In this document: one piece after another, positions 1-10,727 of the stretch
How the letters are laid out: every line of letters starts with the position of its first letter
How positions within the stretch are numbered: the first letter of the stretch is position 1
NCBI GenBank assembly: GCA_010909165.1
Contig: MU008163.1
Span: forward strand, 124,001-188,000
Length of the DNA stretch: 64,000 nt
DNA from: Anthoceros angustus
Lineage: Eukaryota > Streptophyta > Anthocerotopsida > Anthocerotales > Anthocerotaceae
Reading direction: 5' to 3'
Program-made: the position numbers and the translations under genes
Notes under the pieces: model-generated
Databases searched by the model: none
What the model was told of the DNA's origin: nothing
What the model saw: the letters and a program-made list of their open reading frames with translations, nothing else

Positions 1-640
1 TCAAGCGTGTGCACATGGGCCATTTTGGTGTTAAGCGAACTTACAGTTTGCTCACTCCCCACTTCTACGGCACGGATGTACCAAGTGAAGCAACGGGTGG
101 CTGTTGTGAACAATGCGATCGGGTGAAGACATCATTCACCATTGATCCCAGTTGCACCGTTGCCCATTATGGGCCTATTTTTGTGGTCATGTGACTGATT
201 GGGAACCGCCGAGGGCGCCCAGGCAAGCGTGTATGTGATGGTGATGATGGAACACTTCTCAAGTGGGTGGAGGTGGCTCTCCCAGATAAGAGTTCCGTAG
301 CACCGCACAAGCATTCTTGCATAATGTGTTGGGGAGATTTGGCGGCTGCGCGGAGTGCTTGACAGATCAAGGGTCAGAGTTCCGCGGGGAATTCCAAGAT
401 CTCCTGGATGCGGCCCTGATAGATCACCGCCGAACCAGCCGAGACCATCCTCAGGCCGATGGTATGGCCGAGCGGATGGTGCAAACAATTAAGAAAGGGC
501 TCCGCAAGCTATGCCTTCAAATGCCCAAGACGGATTGGGACTTGGCCCTCCCTTATATTGCTATGGGCTATCGCATGAGCAAGCATGCGCCAGCCCATTC
601 TCGCCATATTTCTGTTGTTTGAAGAGAACCCATACTTATG
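1..640 (+). mobile_element. Ty3/gypsy-like retroelement: integrase fragment
   Basis: Broken reading frames on the plus strand encode the end of a retroelement polyprotein. Positions 9-125 give an integrase zinc-binding region (HMGHFGVKRTY, then C-x2-C as CEQCDRVKTSF). After a frame change, positions 225-600 give the catalytic core: a MEHFSKWVEVALPDK block, LTDQGSEF around the second catalytic Asp, and DGMAERMVQTIKKGL holding the Glu. At least two frame breaks and a missing N-terminus show it is dead. No reverse transcriptase is visible because the window starts here. The integrase style fits Metaviridae (Ty3/gypsy); the exact clade cannot be set. Confidence 0.75.
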
Positions 641-2080
641 CCATTGCGACAAATGCAGTCGTGGACTTGGACAGTCCACCACATGGGCCCGAATTGTAGG
701 CGAAAGGGCAGCCCTCTTCACAAGCGATGCATATGGCCATGGCAAATCGCCCATAAGACCGAGATACCTTACGATATGCGCACACCCGCTGGAAGCTTGA
801 GCCCAAGCTCGAAGTTCCAGTCGGGATTTGTTTATCTTGAGCCAGCAATACCTTGGACACTAGCACCGGACATGTGCTCGGGTGAAGGAGATGCGGGGAA
901 TGCGTTTTCTTGCGGCCGGATGGGAGGACCATGACCGATCACATGAAGAATTGCGCACCCTGCCACTTGCCCAACTTGGATCCTAACATCGTGATAGATT
1001 GGATCCCACAGGACACCCACGATCTGCGGGGAGGGTGGGTGACGAGCTCATGCTCCCTGCGGCCAGTTTGCAGCAGGGGTTATCACTTGTTCAGTCTCAC
1101 ACCACCTCTCACCGAAGTGCCAGATCAACTATGGTGCCCCGTTACTTAATTCTCGAGAGGCGTGCAGTACTAAGCAGTTCTCCACCCACAACAATGCTAC
1201 ATCGTTAGGCCGTATGGATCTAGCTTGGCTTGCCAACCTACGCCCAAAGCTGGGGAAGATGGATGCCAATAATCTAACATACCGTGTGAGCTTATACTTG
1301 CTTTTTGCGGTCAAGAATGTCCAGTAAGGAAGGAAGGTCGATCGAACAGGAGCACCTTCACAAAGATGCACCATCCAAATCCGGACAAGATCACGACACC
1401 GACATGCGGTCGCAGAAGATCGGATATGGGTGATAGCATGAATACTTTAGAAGGCGATATGAGAGTTACAATCACGCCCAAAACCCATGCATGTCTACAT
1501 ATATATTTAGCTGTCGATTAGGATAAACCCAACCACTGCTAGTGGCCCAACGAGTAGGTAAGAACCCTAATAGTCAGCCCGAGTAGAGCGTGGTAGCCGT
1601 GCCACACACGTGGCCAGATCGATCATGGCGCGATGGCCAACATAGGGTGACGGATATGGACATAGGGGAACCAACCGCTGCAAGCCCGGTGATAAAGCGG
1701 GCGCTGAAAACGCGATTGATGAAGTTACGCGTATGCACGGAAGACACTGTGCACTCTTTGTTTCGAGACATATCTTTGCAATACGATTTCTTCGGCGTAT
1801 TCATACATACAGCCAGCCTCGATGTGGTGCTGCCGATGGCGTGACTACTCTCAACTCCAAGCCTCGCAAGTTGCGAGACCCAAGTGCTTCCCCTCGATTG
1901 AAGGTGCGGCGAATTTGTTGAAGATGGATGCCAATAATCTAACAAGTGTGAGCTTATACTTCTTTGTTTTTTTCGGTCAATGAATGTGCCGGAGTAAGGA
2001 AGGGAAGGTCAGATCGAACAGGAGCACCTTCACAGCATGCCAGCTCACTGAAATCCTGGACAGCATCACGACAGCCTTTT
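641..2080. repeat. Gene-free decayed repeat DNA with a ~115-bp direct repeat
   Basis: No supportable coding region. A block of about 115 bp at 1258-1372 (ATGGATGCCAATAATCTAAC through the GAACAGGAGCACCTTCAC part) recurs at 1921-2035 in the same orientation with small indels. Such paired blocks could be remnants of long terminal repeats or of a duplicated insertion, but no clean TG...CA ends are visible. Short ORFs between them look like chance. Confidence 0.45.
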
Positions 2081-2103
2081 CATATCCCAGACTTTGATAA
2101 CCA

Positions 2104-2381
2104 GTGATAGGTAGGCCTTTTCATATCCCAGACTATGATATTCTCAGAGCAGAAATTAGTTTCAAAATAGGTGTGATAGGTAGGCCTTTTCATATCCCAG
2201 ACTATGATATTCTCAGAGCAGGAATTAGTTTCAAAATAGGTATGATAGGTAGGCCTTTTCATATCCTAGACTATGATATTCTCATAGCAGAATTGAGTTT
2301 CAAAATAGGTGTGATAGGTAGGCCTTTTCATATCCCAGACTATGATATTCTCAGAGCAGGAATTAGTTTCAAAATAGGTGA
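2104..2381. repeat. 69-bp tandem minisatellite, four units
   Basis: Four direct units of about 69 bp begin near 2104, 2173, 2242 and 2311, each opening with GTGATAGGTAGGCCTTTTCA or a near variant; a partial unit precedes at about 2078. The unit is a multiple of three, so the array stays open on both strands: plus strand 96 codons with a repeated IGRPFHIPDYDIL block, minus strand two shorter ORFs. There is no other coding evidence and I treat it as a minisatellite. The bases just after it (2382-2450) resemble retroelement-type filler. Confidence 0.8.
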
Positions 2382-2631
2382 TTGCGGGGGCTAGTTCCCC
2401 TGGCTTGGTGCACCCTTGAGGGTTGTTCTTCGTCTCGAGGTAGATGAGATTTCTCATCTCTTTTTACTACATGAAGTCTTCGTTGTCTTAAAAAAAAGAT
2501 GTTAAAATTAAAAAAATCAGTCAACTACCTTATCACTGCCTAGTATATTTTATTTCCAAGAAGTTGTATTTCTTTTCCTCCTATCTCTCAAATTACCAAT
2601 TTTTTAAACGTAATTGATTCCTTAGACAAAC

Positions 2632-3102
2632 ATGATGTGCTTTCTCTATGTTCCTTGTGTAACATTATCCTTTCCTACTGGTTTGTATTTGCAACAATGT
2701 ATTATTATGATGCTACTTGCTCTTTTACTTGTATCACACAAAGCTTGTGGACGTTTTCCGGATACAAATTTCACAAAATTAATAAATGATCCTGTCGCAT
2801 CAACATCTTATACTTTAGCAGACGATAATCCACTATGTTTATGCAAGCAAGTGGAGGACCATAGAGTTGCAACTTGTCCTCCAAAGATTATATCGATTTG
2901 TGATTGTCATGAACTTGCTACACATTATTTTGGACCTAATTTTCAACATTTTTGTTCGAGTGATTCATATTGCGATGTTAATAAACGTACTAGAGTAAAT
3001 AAAAAATGTTATGTGAAATTTCTTATGCAAAATATACCTCCAGCACTTGTATGCAATTGTCCTCTTGAATGCCACGTATGTGAAGAAGAGCTTAACACAT
3101 AG
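2632..3102 (+). CDS. Small secreted cysteine-rich protein, orphan
   Basis: Single-exon ORF of 156 codons in AT-rich DNA. A second in-frame start at 2707 (residue 26) gives a typical signal peptide, MMLLALLLVSHKACG, and is my preferred start; it yields about 131 aa. The mature part (about 115 aa) holds 13 Cys, with pairs such as CLC, CDC, CNC and a C-terminal CPLECHVC, and no transmembrane segment after the signal. That pattern suggests a disulfide-bonded secreted protein, as in plant apoplastic, antimicrobial or signalling peptides. I do not recognise the family and do not assign a function. It stands alone between repeats, with codon use more AT-rich than the GC-rich genes further right. A chance ORF is unlikely given the signal peptide plus Cys density. 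Confidence 0.5.
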   Translation: MMCFLYVPCVTLSFPTGLYLQQCIIMMLLALLLVSHKACGRFPDTNFTKLINDPVASTSYTLADDNPLCLCKQVEDHRVATCPPKIISICDCHELATHYFGPNFQHFCSSDSYCDVNKRTRVNKKCYVKFLMQNIPPALVCNCPLECHVCEEELNT

Positions 3103-3768
3103 AAGAGCCTAGCACATTGGAGTAGACAAGACTTATATTCATGAACCCTTGTTATCATGAATGTTGTGAGTAAATTAGGTGAAATTTTGATAATAGGAAT
3201 AACACATTCTTCACCTTTTTAAAACTTAGTTCAATTTTGATCAATTTAGACGGCACATTGTAATTGAGTCCATAGAGTAAGGAGCATAACATTTTGGCTT
3301 GATATGATTTGAATTCATTTCATAATCCCTAGCAAGTAGCAAGTAGTCACAAGAAAAAAGAAGTTTAAATAACCATTAAAATGGGTGGTAGAAAATAATG
3401 CTGGTTGCAATGAGCTTTGTAACCTGTCCGCCCTCTTTTGGATTGATGTTTTATCGAAAAATGTGACGGAATTGGGGGACAGCAGTGCCTCCCTCTTGAG
3501 TCGCACTGTGAACGAAAGGGGCTTCGAGCACCATGCCGTGCTTGCCATGGCAACGTTTTGGCCAACAACCAGAACCTCATCAAACCGCGGTCAGTGATTA
3601 TCAACAAGGCGGGCAGTCTACGCGGCTTCGCGCGGTAGCTGGCAGGCTCTTACAATAGCTGCTATCACGGTGCCTGCGGCAACCAGGTCCCTATAAGCGA
3701 GGCGGGGAGAGTGTGTTAACGCCTAAAGTTTTTAAATAAATACTTATTGATTCTCAATGATCTCAGCA
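3103..3768. other. Gene-free stretch upstream of tRNA-Asn
   Basis: AT-rich up to about 3370, then a more GC-balanced 3400-3740 stretch. Overlapping 70-80 codon ORFs occur on both strands, with no motif, repeat or domain I recognise. Confidence 0.4.
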
Positions 3769-3785
3769 GCTGGAGTAGCTCAGTT

Positions 3786-3818
<33 letters not shown>

Positions 3819-3842
3819 GAGGTTCAAGCCCTCCCTCTAGCG
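3769..3842 (+). tRNA. tRNA-Asn(GTT): tRNA-Asn (anticodon GTT)
   Basis: A 74-nt cloverleaf. Acceptor strand GCTGGAG pairs with CTCTAGC (one G-T). The D arm is AGCTCAGTTGGTTAGAGC, the anticodon loop CTGTTAA carries GTT, and the T arm is GGAGGTTCAAGCCCTCC with the B box GGTTCAAGCC. Discriminator base is G. It matches the eukaryotic nuclear tRNA-Asn type and looks intact. Its 3' end coincides with the left edge of the 1.88-kb tandem duplication that follows, and two degraded copies lie inside that duplication. Confidence 0.93.
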
Positions 3843-4061
3843 TCGTGCACAGTGTAGGAGGTGGTCTTTTTGATAGGGTGAGTAGGGGGCGTTTCCATCG
3901 GTACTTGGATAGGGTGAGTAGGGGGCGTTTCCATCGGTACTTGGATAGTGTACCTACATACACCATGATACAAGTTGTCCAAGTACTAAGTTCCATGAAA
4001 TTCATCCTGCAACTTCAATAAAATTCTTCTCCTAGTGATTTGCACTCACAACTCAGAATGC

Positions 4062-4618
4062 AAGTATGGGAAAGAGAAGAAATCTCATTGCCTATTTGGC
4101 TAGCACTCACAACTTCTCCTAGTACTCTTTTGCACTTGCAATGAAGAGCAAAAGAGTAATAGGGTGATTTGCACTCACAACTCGAATGCAAGTCTGTTTT
4201 AATAATCTATGTAGTTCTCATATTTCGGTCTCATGATGGAAATCCGTCCTTAGTGGACTTAAGTAAAACTCTTCTTCTTCTTCTTCTCATCAAGATGAGC
4301 AAGCCCAAAGCGTCGGGCATCTTGGTAGCGTCGTACAGTTGCGTTAAGCAAGTATGGGAAAGAGAAGAAATCTCATTGCCTATTTGGCTAGCACTCACAA
4401 CTTCTCCTAGTACTCTTTTGCACTTGCAATGAAGAGCAAAAGAGTAATAGGGTGATTTGCACTCACAACTCGAATGCAAGTCTGTTTTATTTAATCTATG
4501 TAGTTCTCATATTTCAGTCTCATGATGGAACCGTCCTTAGTGGACTTAAGTAAAACTCTTCTTCTTCTTCTTCTCATCAAGATGAGCCCAAGCGTCGGGC
4601 ATCTTGGTAGCGTGACAT
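4062..4618. repeat. Internal ~288-bp direct repeat pair (also 5938-6510)
   Basis: Within each 1.88-kb unit a block starting AAGTATGGGAAAGAGAAGAA is present twice: starts near 4062 and 4350 in unit 1, and 5938 and 6222 in unit 2. Each contains a run of CTT triplets and GCGTCGGGCATCTTGGTAGC. The result is four near-identical copies, a nested duplication older than the outer one. No coding signal. Confidence 0.75.
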
Positions 4619-4725
4619 TGCGTTAAGGCTCTTGCTCTTGAAGTTGTCCCAGTCGCAAGCATGTAATTGTATTAGAGTTCAAAATTAAGGCTGGCTGTTG
4701 CTATTACACCTAATTTTGCATTGAT

Positions 4726-4809
4726 GATGGAGTACCTCGATTAGTTAAATTGTGTGTATATATATATATTTGTGGCTGTTAACCAGAAGGTCTAAAGATC
4801 AAGCCTCCC
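4726..4809 (+). pseudogene. tRNA-Asn pseudogene interrupted by TA repeats
   Basis: The sequence follows tRNA-Asn (GATGGAGTACCTC for the acceptor/D arm, GTGGCTGTTAACCA for the anticodon arm, GATCAAGCCTCCC for the T arm). An insertion with TATATATATATATT lies between D arm and anticodon arm, and the T arm is mutated. It cannot fold as a functional tRNA. It derives from the tRNA-Asn family that has an intact member at 3769. Confidence 0.7.
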
Positions 4810-4961
4810 ATTGTATAATGAAAGATGGAATATCCCTTTTGTTTTTGGTTTCTTAACCTCCGGACTGTCCACTCATTTGAGGAGATTTTTAATGGATAAA
4901 TATGAAGATTGAGGATTCAATTGCAAGAAAGAAGGAATTTGTCACGGGACTGAAATAGGCT

Positions 4962-5120
4962 GTTCTCACAGCCGATGTGTCGGTAGCCAACGGCTTGGCT
5001 AGCACGTATGCAAGTACGGTTGGCAGTCCGAAGGATGCCCAGAGGGTGTTTGACAGAGTTGCACAAGAAATGACATGGAATTCCAGGATCGTGGGGCATG
5101 CGCAGGAAGCGTTTGCTGCA
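4962..5120 (+). pseudogene. PPR repeat fragment (dead)
   Basis: In one plus frame the translation reads DVSVANGLASTYA, a one-base break, then SPKDAQRVFDRVAQ followed by MTWNSRIVGHAQ. This is an S-type PPR motif followed by the start of a P-type motif. Everything after residue 50 loses the pattern. It is a relic of a PLS-class PPR gene, possibly related to the PPR gene at 27-31 kb. The duplicate is at 6846-7000. Confidence 0.6.
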
Positions 5121-6614
5121 CATGCCTTCCTGAAGCAGAACGGTCCAGCCTTTCAGTGCATGGTCAGCTACCTGCTCTGGTTTATGCAAGGAGGTTGCCC
5201 GATGGACCTGACCTTCGCAGGCCGAATGGGGAGTAGTAGGCCCCGTTCGTATCCTGCAGGCCCTGTTTAGGGGAGTTCAGAATTTCGCAAGGGCTGCAGC
5301 GTTCTTGAGATCTGGCTGATTGGCGTGAGCGGTGCAGTGGATGGCTCTGGTAGCAGGATATGTAGTTCGGAGCATGGCATGGGTCAGGAAGCTCTTCATC
5401 TTTTGTGTCTTCCCTGCCGGCTTGCTTTATTGACAGGAAGCAGCTTCATGCACAAAGTGGGAACCGAGAGCATGAAAAGTGTGGCAAAGTAGAGGAGGCC
5501 AGCCTCGCTGGACTTCAGTCTCCTGGCACGAGTTGATGCATCGCATTCTCGTTTGTCGAGATTCAGGGGTTTAATTTATTGGTTGTCTCACCACTAAATG
5601 TTTTCCCTCTCCTGTTCAGGCCTGGAAGGTGCTGTGTTCCGCAGGACCAATCTTCCGAGACATAATTGGGAGTTCTTGTTAGCTTATACCAGAAGGTCTA
5701 AAGATCAAGCCCTCCCTCAGCGTCGTGCACAGTGTAGGAGGTGGTCTTTTGATAGGGTGAGTAGGGGCGTTTCCATCGGTACTTGGATAGGGTGAGTAGG
5801 GGCGTTTCCATCGGTACTTGGATAGTGTACCTACATACACCATGATACAAGTTGTCCAAGTACTAAGTTCCATGAAATTCATCCTGCAACTTCAATAAAA
5901 TTCTTCTCCTAGTGATTTGCACTCACAACTCAGAATGCAAGTATGGGAAAGAGAAGAAATCTCATTGCCTATTTGGCTAGCACTCACAACTTCTCCTAGT
6001 ACTCTTTTGCACTTGCAATGAAGAGCAAAAGAGTAATAGGGTGATTTGCACTCACAACTCGAATGCAAGTCTGTTTTACCGCAATCTATGTAGTTCTCAT
6101 ATTTCGGTCTCATGATGGAACCGTCCTTAGTGGACTTAAGTAAAACTCTTCTTCTTCTTCTCATCAAGATGAGCAAGCCCAAAGCGTCGGGCATCTTGGT
6201 AGCGTCATCTGATTCGTTAAGCAAGTATGGGAAGAGAAGAAATCTCATTGCCTATTTGGCTAGCACTCACAACTTCTCCTAGTACTCTTTTGCACTTGCA
6301 ATGAAGAGCAAAAGAGTAATAGGGTGATTTACACTCACAACTCGAATGCAAGTCTGTTTTACCGCAATCTATGTAGTTCTCATATTTCAGTCTCATGATG
6401 GAACCGTCCTTAGTGGACTTAAGTAAAACTCTTCTTCTTCTTCTTCTCATCAAGATGAGCAAGCCCAAAGCGTCGGGCATCTTGGTAGCGTCGTACAGTT
6501 GCGTTAAGGCTCTTGCTCTTGAAGTTGTCCCGGTCCGTGCGGCAAGCATGTAATTGTATTAGAGTTCAAAATTAAGGCTGGCTGTTGCTATTACACACCT
6601 AATTTTGCATTGAT

Positions 6615-6700
6615 GATGGAGTACCTCAGTTAGTTAAATTGTGTGTATATATATATATTTGTGGCTGTTAACCAGAAGGTCTAAAGATCAAGCCCTCCCA
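6615..6700 (+). pseudogene. tRNA-Asn pseudogene, second copy
   Basis: Duplicate of the interrupted tRNA-Asn at 4726, carried by the second 1.88-kb unit. It keeps CTCAGTTAGTTA of the D arm and the full GATCAAGCCCTCCC of the T arm. It also keeps the TA-repeat insertion before the anticodon arm, so the insertion predates the duplication. Confidence 0.7.
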
Positions 6701-6845
6701 TTGTATAATGAAAGATGGAATATCCCTTTTGTTTTTTGGTTTCTTAACCTCCGGACTGTCCACTCATTTGAGGAGATTTTTAATGGATAAATATGAAGAT
6801 TGAGGATTCAATTGCAAGAAAGAAGGAATTTGTCACGGGACTGAA

Positions 6846-7000
6846 ATAGGCTGTTCTCACAGCCGATGTGTCGGTAGCCAACGGCTTGGCTAGCACGTAT
6901 GCAAAGTACGGTTGGCAGTCCGAAGGATGCCCAGAGGGTGTTTGACAGAGTTGCACAAGAAATGACATGGAATTCCAGGATCGTGGGGCATGCGCAGGAA
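6846..7000 (+). pseudogene. PPR repeat fragment, second copy
   Basis: Copy of the PPR relic at 4962 in the second tandem unit. One more A before the GTACGG run (GCAAAGTACGG rather than GCAAGTACGG) restores the YAKYG reading of the S motif. The rest is equally broken. Confidence 0.6.
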
Positions 7001-7590
7001 GCGTTTGCTGCACATGCCTTCCTGAAGCAGAACGGTCCAGCCTTTCAGTGCATGGTCAGCTACCTGCTCTGGTTTATGCAAGGAGGTTGCCCGATGGACC
7101 TGACCTTCGCAGGCCGAATGGGGAGTAGTAGGCCCCGTTCGTATCCTGCAGGCCCTGTTTAGGGGGGAGTTCAGAATTTCGCAAGGGCTGCAGCGTTCTT
7201 GAGATCTGGCTGATTGGCGTGAGCGGTGCAGTGGATGGCTCTGGTAGCAGGATATGTAGTTCGGAGCATGGCATGGGTCAGGAAGCTCTTCATCTTTTGT
7301 GTCTTCCCTGCCGGCTTGCTTTATTGACAGGGAAGCAGCTTCATGCACAAAGTGGGGAACCGAGAGCATGAAAAGTGTGGCAAAGTAGAGGAGGCCAGCC
7401 TCGCTGGACTTCGGTCTCCCTGGCACGAGTTGATGCATCGCATTCTCGTTTGTCGAGATTCAGGGGTTTAATTTATTGGTTGTCTCACCACTAAATGTTT
7501 TCCCTCTCCTGTTCAGGCCTGGAAGGTGCTGTGTTCCGCAGGACCAATCTTCCGAGACATAATTGGGAGTTCTTGTTAGCTTATACCAGA

Positions 7591-9331
7591 AGTCTTCCAG
7601 CGACGCTAAGGGCAAAAAGCCCATGGTTGACGGTTCAGGAGTCATCTTGTACATCATGCTGGGCGGCGTTACTCGATTCTGGGCATGTTACTCCAGATGA
7701 TGATTTTCATAAACCCAAGATCGTGAAATGTCATCTCTTTGAAGCTGGAATCGTAATTTAGGCGAAGTGTTAACAAACCTTCTCCGGCCAGCAAGCTCTG
7801 CCCAATTGTTATCTTTTCTGCTACAGATCTCCACCGATACTTTCCTTCCTTCCCCTTCGTCACTCCTTCCTTCCCCTTAGTCTCAGGCATACAGAGCAGC
7901 GAGTCGTTATGATGGTGGGGCCCACGTCTGAATTAGGGTTTTGGTGGTCACGGAGCGCAACATTCTTTTTGTTCCTCGTCGCTGGATGCAGGTGGACTCC
8001 CTTTGCCTGATCTCCGCAGGGCCGGAGGATACGAAAAGGGCGCTGCTTGCTAGAGGCCCCCAGCGTAGCCTGCAGGCCCTGTGAACGGAGGTATTCGTCG
8101 GAGGCGTCCTTGTGGAACCACTGGCGCTTGCAAGGGCACGACAGGGGCCTTGATAGGATTTTATCGTATCCTGGGGTCAGTTGAACAAGGTGGGGAGGCT
8201 TGCAATCTGGAAAGCACGGCCATGCGAGCTGCTAGGACCGGTTGTTTATTTGTAGTTGCCTGCGGGACGCAGGCGTCTACAGTGTAGCAGCTTGGAAGAC
8301 GCTAGTGGGGTGCTTGGCAGACTTAGATGTGGTGCAGACAGCTCCAATATCAGGCTAGCCTCGGTAGGGCATGGTCATGTAGAAAGCCCTATTTGCTGTA
8401 CCCTACTCTGTGCCATTGTGCTTCCCTTGCAGGCAAGCGAGGACTTCAACTTCATGTGTATGTAGCATTACACCGAACGGGATGACACCGGCACATGGGG
8501 CAGGTTGAATGTCATGACCTAAGCCTGTGTAAGCAAACTCATGGCATCCTGCTGGAGGATGACCTTGTTGAAGTGCGTGGTCACCTTGTTCGAGGCCGTG
8601 GGGGCCTTTAACAGCTGCGTATTCCCAACCTGGAATCGGTCGGGCAGGGCCCCCGTTCCAATTACCTATTAACAGCTACAGTTGAAGACGTTGCCATCCA
8701 GTGATTCTGTGACGTCGGCGTTCAGTAGTTGCCATCCTCTGCGGCCATGTCCAAGGAAAATCGCATGACATATGCTCCCACACAAAATGCATAGCATCAA
8801 ATCGAAGTTGGAGAAACGTACAATTCATGGTTCACGAGCTCCTCGACCTGGAACAAGTTGGAAAGCGTCACCGAAAGCACCTCAAACCTTGACAAGATGA
8901 CTCCCACGAATAACCAGTCCTTGAGCCAATCACAATCCGCTGTCTCTCGACGTGCCTCCACAAAATGAGCCCGATCCATCTCACCAGAAGCACGAAATCA
9001 GCACCCGGTCCGCCTCAAGCGGCTGTCATACTTCACGATGCAGACGGCTTCCTCCTGGCGCTGCCGCGCGTATGAAAATATGAAAACCGACCAGTAAAGG
9101 AGAGCGCGCCACCATCGGCATGCTCAGGTACGGCAAGCCATGCGGACGGCGCTCGCGATCCTCGACGTCATCATCCTTCATCAAGATGGAAAGCCTGGAG
9201 CTCACCACAACTCCCTCCGCGCATACAAATCCCGACTCGCAAGCAAAGAGCATGCACAGTAACGCCACGCTCCATCCAGCTCCCGCATTTCACATCTCCT
9301 CCTGCGCTGCATCGCAGCGACATCGTCCGCC
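7591..9331. other. Gene-free stretch and likely promoter of the next gene
   Basis: No domain or convincing ORF. GCCTGCAGGCCCTG near 8065 echoes the end of the 1.88-kb units (near 5262 and 7147). From about 8990 the GC content climbs toward the oxidoreductase gene at 9332, so the last 300 bp probably contain its promoter and 5' UTR. No TATA box was convincing. Confidence 0.35.
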
Positions 9332-10727
9332 ATGTCCCCGGCAGCGCGATCGCTGAAGGTGGCCTTCATCGGCGCAGGCGGCGTCAATTTCGGCAGCCCC
9401 GAGGGCCCGTGGAACCACGCCGATCGCCTGGAGAGGTGAGAAAGCGCGATTTCTTGAGTCGCGAATTCCCGGTTCTTGATTCGCGAATTCTCGGTTCTTG
9501 ATTCGTGAATGATCGATCCGCTGTAGGCGTTTCGTTCGCAAGCGCCTAGGCCGCTTGGATCCTTGGATCGAAGTCGAAGGTCGAAGCTGATCTCTCGTCC
9601 GTGAGTCGTGAAAAAAACGTAGGATACTCGGGCGCGAGCTGGAGGTGACGGCGATCGTGAGCCCGGGCTCGGCACGCCGCGAGCGAGTCCTGTCCCTGAA
9701 GCGCTCCTCGCCCGCCGCGGCATCCTACGCCCGCACGACGCAGTACGAGAGCGTGACGCAGTTCCTGGACGACGCGGACGCGGTCGAGCCGGACGTGGTT
9801 CTGATCGGGGTACCCCCGTCCCGCCATGGCGGCACATCTCCCGGCACGGACATGGAGATTCTCATCTCGTCCCGGCTGCCCGGGGCGGCGATCTTCGTGG
9901 AGAAGCCCATGTCGAGCTCGAGCGTGCAAGAAGTGTACGAGGTGGGGAAGCGGCTGGACTCGCAGCGCTCCCTCGTCTCCGTCGGCTACTTCATGCGGTA
10001 CCTCCAGGCGGTGCAGAAGATGAAGCACATCATCCAGGAGAACGGGCTGACGGTGATGGCGACGGTGGCGCGCTACGCCTCCTGCTACTCCGCCATCGCG
10101 AAGCCGGACTGGTGGGCCAAATCCACGTCGTGCGGCCCGATCGTGGAGCAGGGCACGCACTTCTGCGACCTGTCGAGGTACTTCGGGGGCGACGTGGAGG
10201 TGGCGTCCGTGCAGGCGCACGCGGTGGAGCACCACGAGCCGCCCGGGCGTCTGTCCCAGGTCCCCGTCGACGAGGCCGGGATCGCGGAGTCCGATCGCAT
10301 CCCTCGGGTCACGTCCGCCGTGTGGAAGTACCGGTCCGGGGCCGTGGGATCGCTGGTGCACGGGATCAACCTCCAGGGCCTCGCCTTCAGCTGCGAGCTC
10401 GAGGTGCATGCCGACGGCTGGCTCCTCCGCCTGGTGGATCCGTACCACAACCCACAACTGCATGTTCGATCTCCGGCCAACGATCGCCCGGAGGTGCTCT
10501 CGTTCCCCGGCGACGACCCATTCCTCACCCAGATGACCACGCTCGTCGATGCCGCCTCCGCGCGCCCGTCCCAGGCCGACGCCGATCGCCCAGAACCGTC
10601 CTCGCCCATCTTGTCTAGCTGGGAGGACGCTGCCAAAACATACGAGCTCACCTGGGCGATCAGAAACTCGAGCGAGGCCTGGGCCACCAAGAAGAAGCTG
10701 TACCATGTGATGAACCAAGTTGAATAA
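9332..10727 (+). CDS. Gfo/Idh/MocA-family NAD(P)-dependent oxidoreductase
   Basis: Two exons, 9332-9435 and 9623-10727, joined by a GT-AG intron of 187 bp, encode 402 aa. The start MSPAARSLKVAFIGAGGVNFG gives a Rossmann dinucleotide-binding loop at residues 13-17. The Gfo/Idh/MocA signature EKP occurs in IFVEKPMS near residue 125, followed by the C-terminal alpha/beta domain with CGPIVEQGTHFCDLSRYFGG. Members oxidise or reduce sugars, inositols or related polyols; the substrate here is unknown. There is no transit or signal peptide, so it is probably cytosolic. The subfamily features (VNFGxxEGPWNHADRLE start, FMRYLQAVQKMKHII) recall fungal homologues more than plant metabolic enzymes, from memory of the family. 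Third codon positions are strongly GC-rich, unlike the neighbouring amylase. The reading frame is intact. Confidence 0.88.

Larger units (their letters stand above)
3841..7590. repeat. 1.88-kb direct tandem duplication
   Basis: The segment from 3841 (CGTCGTGCACAGTGTAGGAG) to about 5694 recurs from 5721 to about 7590, offset 1880 bp, differing mainly by small indels. Each unit contains, in order: a doubled ~38-bp GATAGGGTGAGTAGGGG block, a doubled ~288-bp block with (CTT)n, a tRNA-Asn pseudogene interrupted by TA repeats, and a PPR pseudogene fragment. The second unit is preceded at 5694-5720 by a tRNA-Asn 3'-half, so the joint lies within tRNA-like sequence. Downstream, unit 2 runs on into unique sequence at 7590. 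Confidence 0.85.

Noticed and set aside
132-488. 118-codon minus-strand ORF at the left end
   Set aside because: Antisense to the integrase core of the retroelement fragment.
9546-10718. 390-codon minus-strand ORF opposite the oxidoreductase
   Set aside because: Antisense shadow caused by high GC3; Arg/His/Gly-rich with no domain, while the plus strand has clear Gfo/Idh/MocA motifs.
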